64,000 nt of DNA, from positions 2,418,001 to 2,482,000 of the forward strand of contig NZ_CP137338.1 of assembly GCF_044923475.1 (NCBI RefSeq), written 5' to 3'. The position numbers were made by a program, and so were the translations under genes. Below are positions 46,238-55,902 of the stretch, in pieces. Every line of letters begins with the position of its first letter. Positions within the stretch are counted from its first letter, which is position 1. Origin of the DNA: JAAURS01 sp044923475 (GTDB taxonomy: Bacteria > Cyanobacteriota > Cyanobacteriia > Thermosynechococcales > Thermosynechococcaceae). Below the pieces are notes generated by a model. It ran no database searches. It saw only the letters and a program-made list of their open reading frames with translations, and was not told the DNA's origin.

Positions 46238-46543
46238 GTGTATTTGTCCAAGTTTATTCTGAAGGTTCTCTGGCTTGACGAGAATGTTGCACTCGCAGTC
46301 GATCAGGTCGTCGGCAACGGGACAAGCCCCCTCACATCCTATTTTTTCTGGCCTCGCAATGACGCCTGGGAAGACCTGAAGACGGAATTAGAAAAAAAAG
46401 CCTGGATTTCAGAAGTAGATCGCATCCAAATTCTGAATCAAGGGACGGAAGTGATTAACTATTGGCAAGAAGAAGGGCGCAAAAGACCTGTCGATGAAGC
46501 CAAATCGCGCTTTCCTGAAATCGTCTTTACAGGAACCAACTAG
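46238..46543 (+). CDS. plastid-specific ribosomal protein PSRP-3/Ycf65
   Basis: A protein of about 100 residues from GTG 46238: SKFILKVLWLDENVALAVDQ, VVGNGTSPLTSYFFWPRNDA, WISEVDRIQILNQGTEVINY. This matches the cyanobacterial/plastid 30S protein PSRP-3. The GTG sits at the family start. Confidence 0.92.
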   Translation: MYLSKFILKVLWLDENVALAVDQVVGNGTSPLTSYFFWPRNDAWEDLKTELEKKAWISEVDRIQILNQGTEVINYWQEEGRKRPVDEAKSRFPEIVFTGTN

Positions 46544-46613
46544 AACCATTTTTCTTGGTTCGATCCCTTCTAACGATTAGATCGATCGGTCTCAAATCGA
46601 TCCAGCAAGACTT

Positions 46614-46649
46614 AAAAAACACCGCGCCCCTTACAGCGCGGTGTTTTTT
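46614..46649 (+). terminator. terminator after PSRP-3
   Basis: AAAAAACACCGCGC (46614-46627) and GCGCGGTGTTTTTT (46636-46649) make a 14-bp perfect stem with an 8-base loop ending in T6. It can act in both directions. Confidence 0.85.
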
Positions 46650-46661
46650 AACATTTAGACG

Positions 46662-47117
46662 GGAAGTCCCGCGCTGTACCTGATAGGGTCAGCGTCGGGA
46701 TGAAAGGCGCGGCGTTGAGGAGTCCAACCCCTGAACATTTTTGCCCACCGCGCAAACAGTGAAGGGGTTGGCGACGAACCGCCAAAAGTGTAAGGTTGAG
46801 GAACACCAACTAATTACAAGGTTTTTCCACCCCTCCTTTTGTGTGTCGAGAAAAATATCACCCTCGAAAACGTAATGGTGACGCGCCAACGCAAGGAAGA
46901 AAGGAAAGCTCAAATCAATATTCATAAAGTCGGCGGGAGGTCTATCTCGTGGACTATAAACAAATTGCCTGCGGACGGGGTTCTGAACGGGGATTGTAAA
47001 TCTCTTGCAATCTAGGAAAGACCGGATGATGTAGGAACTTCTCAAAGTGCGGTGCTCCTTCAGTGGTGGTACATGAGCCGAGAAGCCCGCGCTGTATGCG
47101 GAGCATCAGCGTCGGGA
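46662..47117. mobile_element. IS200/IS605-like remnant or non-autonomous element
   Basis: Two stem-loops at 46662-46700 and 47081-47117 share the same stem with a bulged T (CCCG-CGCTG / CAGCG-T-CGGG) while their loops differ. This is the form of subterminal hairpins at IS200/IS605 ends. The 380 bases between them hold no convincing transposase or TnpB. The element may be a decayed copy or a palindrome-associated MITE. I support only the hairpin pair. Confidence 0.45.
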
Positions 47118-47365
47118 GTATGTCACGTCTTATTTATGGCTTTTCGGTCGGGCTTTTCGATCGAGATGGGGTGCGGCCAGCGACGATAGAAATCTATTAA
47201 AGAAATCTATAACGTCAGGGCAGCGAACGCCACCGCGCTCCCTCCCGTCAAGCGATCGCCCATTCAAAAGCTTTACTGGAGGACAGGCGATCGCTAGGAT
47301 AAATTGGGAACGATTCCCCCTCAGCCCTAGCTGAGCTTCAAGGCCCATTCCCATTCAGGTAAACG

Positions 47366-48958
47366 ATGACTGTCCTCACTGCCGCGCTGTATAAATTTGT
47401 CGAATTACCGGACTTTGCGGCGCTTCGATCGCCCTTATTGGCCTGTTGCCAAGCAAATGAGGTCAGAGGCACGATTTTGCTCGCAGCCGAGGGAATTAAC
47501 GGCACGATCGCGGGCACCTGCGAGCAGGTGTATCGAGTCCTGACTTTCCTGAGGCAAGATCCGCGATTGGCAGATTTAGTCCATAAAGAATCCCATGCAG
47601 ACCGACAGCCTTTCTACCGGATGAAAGTGCGGTTAAAACAGGAAATTGTGAAAATGGGGGTTCCGGGCATCAATCCAACCCAAATGGCAGGACAGTATGT
47701 CAAACCCGAGCATTGGAATGCGCTCATCGAAGATCCGAGCGTTGTGGTGATTGATGTCCGCAACGACTATGAGGTTTCGGTGGGAACCTTTAAGGGAGCG
47801 GTCAATCCCAATACCAAAAGCTTCTCTGAATTGCCGGACTGGGTCAGACAAGAAGAAGCTTTGAAAGATAAGCCTAAGGTGGCAATGTTTTGTACGGGGG
47901 GCATTCGCTGCGAAAAATCCACCGCTTTTTTGCGAAGCCAAGGGTTTGAGGAGGTCTACCACCTTGAGGGCGGCATTTTAAAGTATTTAGAGACGGTACC
48001 CGAGGCAGAAAGCCTATGGGAGGGGGAGTGCTTTGTTTTTGACGAGCGCGTGACGGTCGGGCATGGGTTAAAGCCAGGGCGCTACGAGCTGTGCCGCGCC
48101 TGCCGCAATCCTATTAGCGCAACGGATAAAGCATCTGAGTTATTTGTGCTGGGTATGAGCTGTCCCCATTGCTACGGTCAGAAGACGGAGGCGCAACAGA
48201 AATCGCTAGCCGAACGGCAAAGGCAAATTGAGCTGGCCGAGGCGCGCAACCAGTCCCACATGGGGGCAGTTTACAAGTTCAAACAGCCTATCGCGCAGCA
48301 ACAAACCGAGCGCCCTATTTTGTATTCCTTTCGACGCTGCCCTTTTGCGATGCGATCGCGGCTGGCGCTGGCGGCGAGCGGGCAGGTCTGCGAACTGCGC
48401 GAAGTGGTGCTGCGCGATAAGCCCCAAGCAATGCTGGACGCGTCCCCAAAGGGAACGGTCCCGGTGTTGATCGATGCTGAAGGACAGGTGTGGGATGAAA
48501 GTCTCGACATCATGCTGTGGGCGCTGGAACGCAACGACCCCGGAGGGTGGCTCGCACCGGAGCGAGGTTCTATGGATGACATGCTGGTGTCGATCGCTCA
48601 GTTTGATGGCGGTTTCAAGCATCACCTCGATCGCTATAAGTACGCGGCGCGTTATGAGGGAGCCGATGCTCGAGTTCACCGAGCTGAAGGCGCGCGATAC
48701 CTAGAGCAGCTCGACGCTCAGCTCGGTCAGATGCCTTACTTGTTTGGGAATCGCGCGGCCCTGGCAGATATGGCGATCGCTCCTTTTGTGCGTCAATTTG
48801 CGATCGCCGACTCAGACTGGTTTGACATGCAGCCTTGGCCCCACCTTCAGACGTGGTTGACGAGTTGGTTGAATTCAGATCTGTACGCTCGCGTCATGCA
48901 GAAGTATCCTCGGTGGATTGCGGGGACCCCTGGCATTATTTTTCCTGACCCGTTGTAA
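47366..48958 (+). CDS. trhO: TrhO-like rhodanese fused to a glutathione S-transferase-like domain
   Basis: A 530-residue fusion. Residues 1-275 are TrhO (UPF0176), which hydroxylates U34 of tRNAs. They include the acylphosphatase-like start (LLAAEGINGTIAG), a rhodanese domain with catalytic CTGGIRCEKST (Cys near 179) and a Cys-rich zinc-like segment (CRACRNPI, MSCPHCYGQ). Residues about 315-530 are a GST-like domain (ILYSFRRCPFAMRSRLALAA, KGTVPVLID, QVWDESLDIM). Standalone TrhO usually ends near residue 300-330. No frame break lies between the parts, so the fusion is genuine in this sequence. Confidence 0.88.
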   Translation: MTVLTAALYKFVELPDFAALRSPLLACCQANEVRGTILLAAEGINGTIAGTCEQVYRVLTFLRQDPRLADLVHKESHADRQPFYRMKVRLKQEIVKMGVPGINPTQMAGQYVKPEHWNALIEDPSVVVIDVRNDYEVSVGTFKGAVNPNTKSFSELPDWVRQEEALKDKPKVAMFCTGGIRCEKSTAFLRSQGFEEVYHLEGGILKYLETVPEAESLWEGECFVFDERVTVGHGLKPGRYELCRACRNPISATDKASELFVLGMSCPHCYGQKTEAQQKSLAERQRQIELAEARNQSHMGAVYKFKQPIAQQQTERPILYSFRRCPFAMRSRLALAASGQVCELREVVLRDKPQAMLDASPKGTVPVLIDAEGQVWDESLDIMLWALERNDPGGWLAPERGSMDDMLVSIAQFDGGFKHHLDRYKYAARYEGADARVHRAEGARYLEQLDAQLGQMPYLFGNRAALADMAIAPFVRQFAIADSDWFDMQPWPHLQTWLTSWLNSDLYARVMQKYPRWIAGTPGIIFPDPL

Positions 48959-49104
48959 CGGTGCGACAAAAGATACGTTGTTGCTCGTAGATTGGAGGCA
49001 GACCTTGTATTTAAGGCATTAACCTCAGATACTGACAGATCGGCACGTTCGGTTAGGATTGAGTGCTAGAGTCTGCGTGCGATCGATCTAAACTCTAGGA
49101 TATT

Positions 49105-49135
49105 GCCCTCGTACCGTAGGGCGCTTTTGTTTTTG
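49105..49135 (+). terminator. weak hairpin upstream of ispF
   Basis: GCCCT (49105-49109) and AGGGC (49118-49122) form a short stem followed by GCTTTTGTTTTT, 17 bases before the ispF ATG. It could terminate an upstream transcript or act as an attenuator. Confidence 0.35.
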
Positions 49136-49151
49136 CTGATGGACGATTTTT

Positions 49152-49640
49152 ATGGTTCCGCTGCGCATTGGGAATGGTTACGATATTCACCGACTGGTTC
49201 CAGATCGCCCTTTAATCTTAGGCGGCATTACCATCGATCACGAATTGGGGCTGTTAGGCCATAGCGATGCAGATGTTCTCACCCACGCCATTATGGATGC
49301 CTTGCTGGGGGCGCTCAGTCTAGGGGACATCGGCCACTACTTCCCGCCGACGGATGCCCAATGGAAAAATGCAGACAGTCTCAAGCTTCTAGAACAGGTC
49401 AATCAGCTCGTTCGATCCCGCGGCTGGGAAGTCGGCAATATTGATTCGGTGGTGGTAGCAGAGCGTCCCAAACTGAAGCCTCACATTGCCGCCATGCGCG
49501 ATCGCCTGGCCGCTGTCCTCGCTATTCCTGCCGACCGCGTAGGCGTAAAAGCCACCACTAACGAGCAGCTTGGGCCAGAAGGCCGAGAGGAAGGAATCGC
49601 TGCCTATGCAGTGGCATTGTTAACCCCCATCGCGGACTAA
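49152..49640 (+). CDS. ispF: 2-C-methyl-D-erythritol 2,4-cyclodiphosphate synthase
   Basis: A 162-residue protein: RIGNGYDIHRLVPDRPLILG with the metal Asp/His, GHSDADVLTHAIMDALLGAL, GDIGHYFPPTD, VKATTNEQLGPEGREEGIAA. It catalyses the cyclisation step of the MEP isoprenoid pathway, which feeds chlorophyll and carotenoid synthesis. It is 6 bases upstream of the ROK kinase gene, so the two are likely co-transcribed. Confidence 0.96.
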   Translation: MVPLRIGNGYDIHRLVPDRPLILGGITIDHELGLLGHSDADVLTHAIMDALLGALSLGDIGHYFPPTDAQWKNADSLKLLEQVNQLVRSRGWEVGNIDSVVVAERPKLKPHIAAMRDRLAAVLAIPADRVGVKATTNEQLGPEGREEGIAAYAVALLTPIAD

Positions 49641-49646
49641 AAAACG

Positions 49647-50540
49647 ATGGCAGACCGAGTCATTGGGGTAGATTTAGGCGGCACCGACATTAAGCTGGGG
49701 TGCTATACCCGCGAAGGCCATTGCTTGGCTTCTTTGAAAATTGCAACCCCGCAATCATCATCGCCAGATCCCGTAATTGCAGGGATTGCAGCAGCGATTC
49801 GAGAACTCGACCCAGAGAAAGAGGCGATCGCCCTTGGGGTAGGCGCGCCAGGGCCAGCGGATGTCGCAGGTCGCGTATCGAAGTTAGCCATCAACCTACC
49901 GGGCTGGGTAAGCGTGCCCTTGGCCGATCGACTGGAAGCGCTGACTGGCCTGCCCACAGTGGTGGGAAACGATGCAAACTGTGCGGGGTTGGGCGAAGCG
50001 TGGTTAGGGGCGGGCCGTCACTTTCAAAACTGGATATTGCTAACCCTCGGGACTGGAGTGGGTGGGGCCGTTTTTATCGATGGGCAATTATTTGTCGGGC
50101 ATAACGGGACGGCGGGGGAACTGGGGCTGGTAACGGTGGATCTCAACGGCCCAACGTGCAACAGCGGCAATCGAGGCTCTCTAGAACAACATGCCTCTGC
50201 GCAGGCAATCCGCCGTCGCACGGGATTTGAGCCGAGCGAACTCGCCGAGCGAGCCGCAGCAGGCAATCCCGAGGCGATCGATTTTTGGCAGCAATACGGT
50301 CGAGAATTAGCAGCGGGGATTACCAGTACGGTCTACGTCCTAGCTCCTCAGGCGGTCATCATTGGGGGCGGAATTTGCGCGGCCTGGGACTTCTTTTTAC
50401 CAACGCTCGAAACTGAGGTGCGACGACGGGTGAAACCCACCTCCCGCGAAGGACTGCAAATTGCGATCGCTGAGTTGGGAAATCAGGCGGGAATGGCGGG
50501 CGCTGCTCGACTGGCTTGGCAGTCCAAATTTTTTTGCTGA
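49647..50540 (+). CDS. ROK-family sugar kinase (glucokinase-like)
   Basis: A 297-residue protein with the ATP-binding VIGVDLGGTDIKLG, GVGAPGPAD, VVGNDANCAGLGEAWLGAG (catalytic Asp) and LLTLGTGVGGAVFIDGQLF. The ROK zinc motif is degenerate: GPTCNSGNRGSLEQH keeps one Cys where most ROK kinases have three. It probably phosphorylates glucose. It follows ispF closely. Confidence 0.85.
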   Translation: MADRVIGVDLGGTDIKLGCYTREGHCLASLKIATPQSSSPDPVIAGIAAAIRELDPEKEAIALGVGAPGPADVAGRVSKLAINLPGWVSVPLADRLEALTGLPTVVGNDANCAGLGEAWLGAGRHFQNWILLTLGTGVGGAVFIDGQLFVGHNGTAGELGLVTVDLNGPTCNSGNRGSLEQHASAQAIRRRTGFEPSELAERAAAGNPEAIDFWQQYGRELAAGITSTVYVLAPQAVIIGGGICAAWDFFLPTLETEVRRRVKPTSREGLQIAIAELGNQAGMAGAARLAWQSKFFC

Positions 50541-51834
50541 GCGGATCGACGAACTTACAACGATAAGTATTGGCAAAGCAGAGCGGCATGAACATCCTCA
50601 TTCTAAACCCACCACACCCGGCAATAGGAAGCCGTATTCCGCGCGAACAACTACCGCCGTTGGGGCTTCTATGCGTAGGCGGATCGCTGCTCGACGCCGG
50701 ACACGATGTTACGCTACTCGACGCCGAACTCGGCCCGCTTTCGCAAAGCGAGATCGTTCGCCGAGTCGTAATGCACCGCCCGCAGGTTCTCCTGATCGGG
50801 CATTCAGGCTCGACGTCCGCGCACCCAATTGTCGTCAAACTCACCCGCCGCTTCCGCCAGGCGTTACCCGGCACTAGCATAGTCTATGGTGGCGTTTTCC
50901 CAACCTATCATTTCCGTGATATCCTCTCTCACGAGCCGCAAATCGATGTAATCGTTCGCGGGGAAGGCGAAGCGACTGTCCCAAAACTGATTGCTGCTAT
51001 CGATCGCGGCAACGACCTTGCCAGTGTCGAGGGTATCGCATTCCACCATGACGATCGGATTGTCGAAACACCTCCGGCTCTCGCGATTGAAGATCTCGAC
51101 GCTTATCGCGTCGGCTGGGAACTGATCGACCTAAAACGCTATAGCTACTATGGCGGCAAACGGGCCGTTGTCATGCAGTTCTCTCGCGGATGCCCGCACT
51201 CGTGCAATTACTGCGGTCAGCGCGGTTTCTGGGCGCGTTGGCGACATCGTAACCCGCAAAAGTTTGCTCAAGAGATTGCTTGGCTCCATCGCACTCATGG
51301 GGTGGAACTGATCGATCTAGCCGACGAAAATCCGACTGTGAATAAAGCGATCTGGCGCGAGCTGTGCGAAGCGATTATTGCTGAGAATATCCAGATTTCA
51401 ATCATCGGATCGACTCGTGCCGATGATATTGTCCGCGATGCTGATATTCTGCACCTGTACCGCAAAGCTGGCGTCGAACGGTTTCTCATGGGAATGGAAA
51501 ATACCGACGAGACAACGCTCCTGAAGATTCGCAAAGGAAGTACAGCTAGCACCGATCGCGAGGCTATCCGCTTATTGCGAGAGCATGGTATTCTCTCGCT
51601 AGCGACTTGGGTGACTGACTTTGAGGAAGTGAGAGATCGAGACTTTATCCGCTCTCTGCGGCAGTTACTCTGGTACGATCCAGATCAGATTATGTCGTTG
51701 TATGTCACGCCTCATCGATGGACGGGATACTATCGCATGGCTTCCGAGCGGCGCGTCATCCAACTGGATCGGCGGAAATGGGACTACAAGCATCAAGTCT
51801 TAGTGGTGCAGAAAACTCAAAGGAGCTGAAAGCT

Positions 51835-53086
51835 TTAGAAGACAGTCACCTTGGCAAACTCAATGCGAGTGTTCATCGCATCTCGCTTCTTGAGAGAGGC
51901 ATAAGCAGGTGGTGGATTACATCGTGGCAAATATCTCAAGGGTGGCAGCGGTAATCTTTGATAGCACAACTGATTAATCCGTCTTAGCCCGATTTGCAGA
52001 AAACTCAATCCCCTGTGAGCATGCCAATCAATGGACTTTAGTGCGCCTTGAGCGATCGTTTCAATGGCAACGCAAATGGCAATAATGGTCGCAGCCGCCA
52101 GTAACATCAGCAGTCGGCTTAAAGCATGGGCATCTCTGAGTTTAGAACGAGGCAGTTCAAAGGCGGCAGACTTGTAATCCTTGAAATGGGGTTCAATGCC
52201 ACCAAAACGTTGACCATATAGCGCGAAGGTTTGCACAGAAGGCGATTTATCTGTAATCACAGCCCAAGCCTCCTGGGCGATGGATAATCGAGCGGTCGCC
52301 AAATGACAGTGGATATCTTCAAGAATCGTGACATCAGAAAATAGAAAAGCTTGTTCAGGCTCTGGCAGCAGGTCAGCAACCGACTCGGTTTGAGCATTAG
52401 ACAACGTGACCTTCAAATCGGATTTAGCGCGAATTGCCCAAGACCATTGATGGCTCCGTAGCCAACGAATTAACTCACCATGCTCAAAGCCTCGGTCAGC
52501 CAATAGTGTGATTTGACAATCAGCGGGTAAGACCGTCTCAGCCACATCCAGCACTGAGCAATAGTCCGCAAAAGCGACCGTAGCACTGCCATGCTTGAGC
52601 ACCTTTTGAGCCAAAGGGAAAGAGCGCCCTCCCCAGGTCAGACAGACCTCTATAGCACTACGGATTTTGCTTAGGACGCACTGCTTAATCAAATCCTTAC
52701 TGCTCAAAGCGGGCTATTTACAAACGTCTTAACATGCTCTCGTAGGGCTATATCAGGCAATACTCATCCCACAGCATGCTTGTATCCAGGGTCAATGTCG
52801 TCGCCATGCCCGCCCACGCTTGAAGAAATTGAAGCAGTAATGGAACATAGAATGTTTCTGAGGTGATCTTGGGATTATGAACGAAGTAGCTCAGTCGTTC
52901 CATGTGAGAGCGGGCTTTACAACGACGATGACTCAAATAAGTCAGCCAATGGCTTAAGCTGCCACTTTGGGCTTGGAGGATTGCAGCGATGTTTTCAGCA
53001 AACACAGTAAGGTGACGTTTATCTTTGGGTGTGACCCATTGACTCAGTTGAGTTTGCAGTTGACGATAGAGTTGAGGGGTTGACAT
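51835..53086 (-). pseudogene. IS4-like transposase, interrupted by a MITE
   Basis: The N-terminal 112 codons (to MLWDEYCLI) and the rest (from IEVCLTWGGR) are separated by the insertion at 52653-52750, which adds stops and a frame change. All residues outside it match copy 1. The copy cannot make a full transposase but could be moved in trans. Confidence 0.9.
52653..52750. mobile_element. 98-bp MITE with TA target duplication
   Basis: Comparison with the intact IS shows an exact insertion at a TA dinucleotide, duplicated on both sides. The ends are TAGCACTACGG and, on the complement, TAGCCCTACG, a 10-bp inverted repeat with one mismatch. TA duplication is the mark of IS630/Tc1-mariner-type transposases, so this is probably a non-autonomous element of that group. 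It has no coding capacity. Confidence 0.85.
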
Positions 53087-53567
53087 AGGATTGCTCTGAG
53101 TTTGGGAACTTAAGCATCACATTGAATGCCCCTCTCTGTCACCTTTGACAGATTTGAATATTGCCTGCTGGTAAGGTCTTCATGACTTTTCTGCACCATC
53201 AAGGCATCAAGTACTCGAGGCGCGCCACATGTCACCCTGGCGTATTTTTCTTTGGGTGAAATTTATCGAAATTGTTTTACAGGCTCGACCGAAGGCATTG
53301 TGGCGATCGTTTCTCCAACCCGATCGCGCTGCTCGTCATGGAATGCTGTGGTTCACCCGCATGGGAAGGCGGGTCTTAGTACGCGAATGGTGGAATTTTT
53401 TCTTTTGCGATCGCCGGGTAAAGAATGGGCCGACGCTAGAGCAATTTTGGGGCGAACCCCAGGATCGTCAAGAGATTCCGTTGCGCATCTTCCGCCAACG
53501 CGAACTCGCAAAAGGCCACCAGCCAGTCGTCATAGCAGAAAACCCGACCGTCAGATCGCAGACATGA

Positions 53568-53594
53568 GAAGGGCACAAGTTACAAGCGCCCTTC
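53568..53594 (+). terminator. hairpin after bchE
   Basis: GAAGGGC (53568-53574) and GCCCTTC (53588-53594) form a 7-bp stem overlapping the bchE stop, followed by ATTTAT. It is a weak terminator candidate. Confidence 0.45.
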
Positions 53595-53608
53595 ATTTAT
53601 GATGCAAA

Positions 53609-53660
53609 GCAAAACGATCGCCAGCCACACTTCAGAAATGTAGGTCTACGATCGTTTTGC
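53609..53660. terminator. long inverted repeat between bchE and the Mn-catalase gene
   Basis: GCAAAACGATCG (53609-53620) and CGATCGTTTTGC (53649-53660) are perfect 12-bp arms with a 28-base loop, between two convergent genes. They probably act as a bidirectional terminator. Confidence 0.55.
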
Positions 53661-53742
53661 CTAGACCGAGGTCAGCTTTCAAAGCCCGGTCGGCTCATCT
53701 CATTTACAGAGACGCTGGCTTCAATTCAGCTATGGATCGATC

Positions 53743-54435
53743 TTAGGTTTTAGCACTCTTAGCGGGATCCGCAACGTACTCAAAGTTTTCGTCAGAATTC
53801 CAAGGTCCGCGCTCGTCTTGGTCTCCATTAGATGACAGATTAAAGTAAAGATCGACAGTTTCATCGGGTTGGATGTTGCCAAAAAACGGCTCGTCCAATT
53901 TACCCAACGAGTCTAGTGCTTTCATGAACATTTTCGTGTGAGAGATTTCCCGCGTTAATAGATGAACCAAGGTTTTTTTCGTCCCTTCATCTGTCGCTAG
54001 TTTGATGAGCGCTTCGTAAGTTTGACGGGCTCCAGCTTCTGCAGCAATGTTTGCCCTCAGGTCGCGAACCACATCACCACCTTCGTTCAGATAGGTTGCA
54101 GACCAAGCGCTCCCCTGGCTATCTAGAAAGTGAGGTCCCATCCCTCGCACGGCAAACAGCGAACTTTTGAACGCATCTGTTTGGTCGACATTTTTAGTAT
54201 GACCCTCGATCAGTTTGCCCACCATCTCGAGATGACTGAACTCTTCGATCGCAATGTCTTGCAACATGTCGCGTATGCCTGCATTCTCAACGTGGAAGGA
54301 CTGCACCCAATATTGTAAAGCTGCAGACAGTTCCCCGGTAGCACCGCCAAATTGCTCTAACAACAGTTGAGCGTATTGAGGATTTGCTTCTTTGATATTA
54401 ACGTCTTGAATGAGTTCTTTTTTGTGAAAAAACAT
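53743..54435 (-). CDS. manganese catalase family protein
   Basis: A 230-residue four-helix-bundle protein. Metal-ligand segments are EQFGGATGELSAALQYWVQS, DIAIEEFSHLEMVG (ExxH), NIAAEAGARQTYE and LLTREISHTKMFMKALDSLG (ExxH). This matches the non-haem Mn-catalases that break down H2O2 in the cytoplasm. Its promoter lies at 54436-54600. Confidence 0.92.
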   Translation of the reverse strand: MFFHKKELIQDVNIKEANPQYAQLLLEQFGGATGELSAALQYWVQSFHVENAGIRDMLQDIAIEEFSHLEMVGKLIEGHTKNVDQTDAFKSSLFAVRGMGPHFLDSQGSAWSATYLNEGGDVVRDLRANIAAEAGARQTYEALIKLATDEGTKKTLVHLLTREISHTKMFMKALDSLGKLDEPFFGNIQPDETVDLYFNLSSNGDQDERGPWNSDENFEYVADPAKSAKT

Positions 54436-54719
54436 GATTTTTGCACCTAAAAATTGTCAGATCTAAATCAATTTTGCTATGGTACAAAATGATTTTCGTT
54501 CTTCTATGCTAGAGCTGTGAAGTTACCAGAGCATGGGTCTTTAGGTTGAGATAAGCGCGTCTAAAGGAAGAAGGACGAGTTCAGAATCAAGCAACTGAGC
54601 GCCAGACAAATTCGCTGGCCCAATTTACTTTTAAGCTTTACAAACCGCGTCGAGCGATGCAACCCGTTGCGCTGGCAATCTCCGCACAAACGAGCGCTGA
54701 CGCGGAACAAGGACGCTCG

Positions 54720-55721
54720 CTAACCGAACGTTGCTCGATCCACAACCAAAACCGCCGCACCTTCGATCTGTCCGTGACGCAACGCTTCTAGGGCTTCGTT
54801 GGCGGCTTCTAAGGGAAACGGGTTGGTTCTGGTGGCAATGGGACATTGTGCCGCTAGATTTAGAAATTCTTCTCCATCTAGACGAGTCAGATTGGCGACA
54901 GAGCGCAGGACGCGCTCCTCCCAAAGAATTTCGTAAGGAAATGACGGAATATCGCTCATGTGGATTCCCGCGCAAACGACGATTCCTGCCTTGGCAACGG
55001 CCTTCAGCGCCAGTGGGACCAGCAAACCCACGGGCGCAAAAATAATCGCGGCATCCAAAGCTTCAGGCGGAAGTTCGCTAGAACTGCCAACCCACGCCGC
55101 ACCTAATTCGCGGGCAAAGTCTTGTCCCGCACGATCGCCCGGTCGCGTGAACACGAACACTTGTCTGCCTTGGTGGCGCGCCAACTGAATCAAAATATGG
55201 GCCGATGCGCCAAAGCCATACAATCCGATGCGCGTGGCAGCCTCAGTCATTTTGAGCGCGCGATAGCCAATTAACCCCGCGCAAAGGAGCGGAGCGGCCT
55301 CCACATCTGAATAGCCCATCGGGATTGGGAAGCAGAAGCGCGCGCTAGCAACCGCGTACTCGGCATAACCGCCATCGAGCTGGTATCCGGTAAAGCGAGC
55401 GTTATCGCAGAGATTTTCTCGATCTGCCAGGCAATAGCGGCAATGATGGCAAGTCTGCCCCAGCCACGGCACCCCGACGCGATCGCCCACCGAAAATTGT
55501 TCGGCACCTTCGCCCGCAGCCGCCACAATCCCGACAATCTGATGCCCCAACACCAAAGGCACTTTGGGATGGGCTAGTTCTCCATCCACAATGTGCAGAT
55601 CGGTACGGCAGACCCCGCAAACCCGCACGCGAAGCAGAACTTCCCCAGGACCGGGGGAAGGGACGGGCAGGTCGGCGAGTTTTAACGGCAGTCCGGGCCG
55701 TTCGAAAAGCATGGCGCGCAC
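54720..55721 (-). CDS. zinc-dependent alcohol dehydrogenase family protein
   Basis: A 333-residue MDR protein. Catalytic zinc: CGVCRTDLHIVDGEL and GHQIVGIV. Structural zinc: CHHCRYCLADRENLC. NAD(P) site: LYGFGASAHILIQLA. It oxidises or reduces an alcohol/aldehyde; the substrate is unknown. It is divergent from the FAD oxidase gene at 55.9 kb. Confidence 0.9.
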   Translation of the reverse strand: MRAMLFERPGLPLKLADLPVPSPGPGEVLLRVRVCGVCRTDLHIVDGELAHPKVPLVLGHQIVGIVAAAGEGAEQFSVGDRVGVPWLGQTCHHCRYCLADRENLCDNARFTGYQLDGGYAEYAVASARFCFPIPMGYSDVEAAPLLCAGLIGYRALKMTEAATRIGLYGFGASAHILIQLARHQGRQVFVFTRPGDRAGQDFARELGAAWVGSSSELPPEALDAAIIFAPVGLLVPLALKAVAKAGIVVCAGIHMSDIPSFPYEILWEERVLRSVANLTRLDGEEFLNLAAQCPIATRTNPFPLEAANEALEALRHGQIEGAAVLVVDRATFG

Positions 55722-55902
55722 GATCGAACCTCCTGCTCTAGCTGAGAGCGATATCGGTAGAATGGGACTTAGGTTCCCTCGTTCCCTGCAATCGCGTTAA
55801 GGTAACCGTTGATGCAGCAGCGGCAACCCCGATCGACAAAAATTCGTAGACTTGATTTTGTTAGCGTCCCATTCATTCCAGCTTAGACAGGAGGTCGAGC
55901 AG

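Larger units (their letters stand above)
51799..53203 (-). mobile_element. IS4-like insertion sequence, copy 2, inverted, carrying a MITE
   Basis: The ends match copy 1 (CTTAGTGGTGCAG... and, on the complement, CTTGATGGTGCAG...). Target duplication GCATCAAGT lies at 51790-51798 and 53204-53212. Minus the 98-bp MITE and its TA duplication, the length is 1305, the same as copy 1. The transposase is split into two open frames (51835-52707 and 52748-53086). As far as I could read, the rest is identical to copy 1, so both moved recently. Confidence 0.92.
50588..53567 (+). pseudogene. bchE: BchE-type Mg-protoporphyrin IX monomethyl ester cyclase, disrupted by an IS
   Basis: The 5' part (50588-51798) encodes a B12-binding domain followed by a radical SAM domain with RGCPHSCNYCGQRGFW (CxxxCxxC), ending RRKWDYKHQ. 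The 3' part (53213-53567) resumes in frame with VLEARHMSPWRIFLWVKFIE. They are separated by the IS, flanked by the duplicated GCATCAAGT. Removing the IS and one repeat restores one frame of about 520 residues. The enzyme forms the fifth ring of chlorophyll without oxygen. As it stands the protein is cut after about 404 residues and given a few IS-encoded ones. Confidence 0.85.

Noticed and set aside
46689..47045. A 118-residue minus-strand open frame between the IS605-like hairpins
   Set aside because: It has no recognisable domain and no ribosome binding site, and it lies inside a putative mobile-element remnant.
49647..50540. ROK family transcriptional repressor instead of a kinase
   Set aside because: There is no N-terminal helix-turn-helix; the protein begins directly with the ATP-binding domain.
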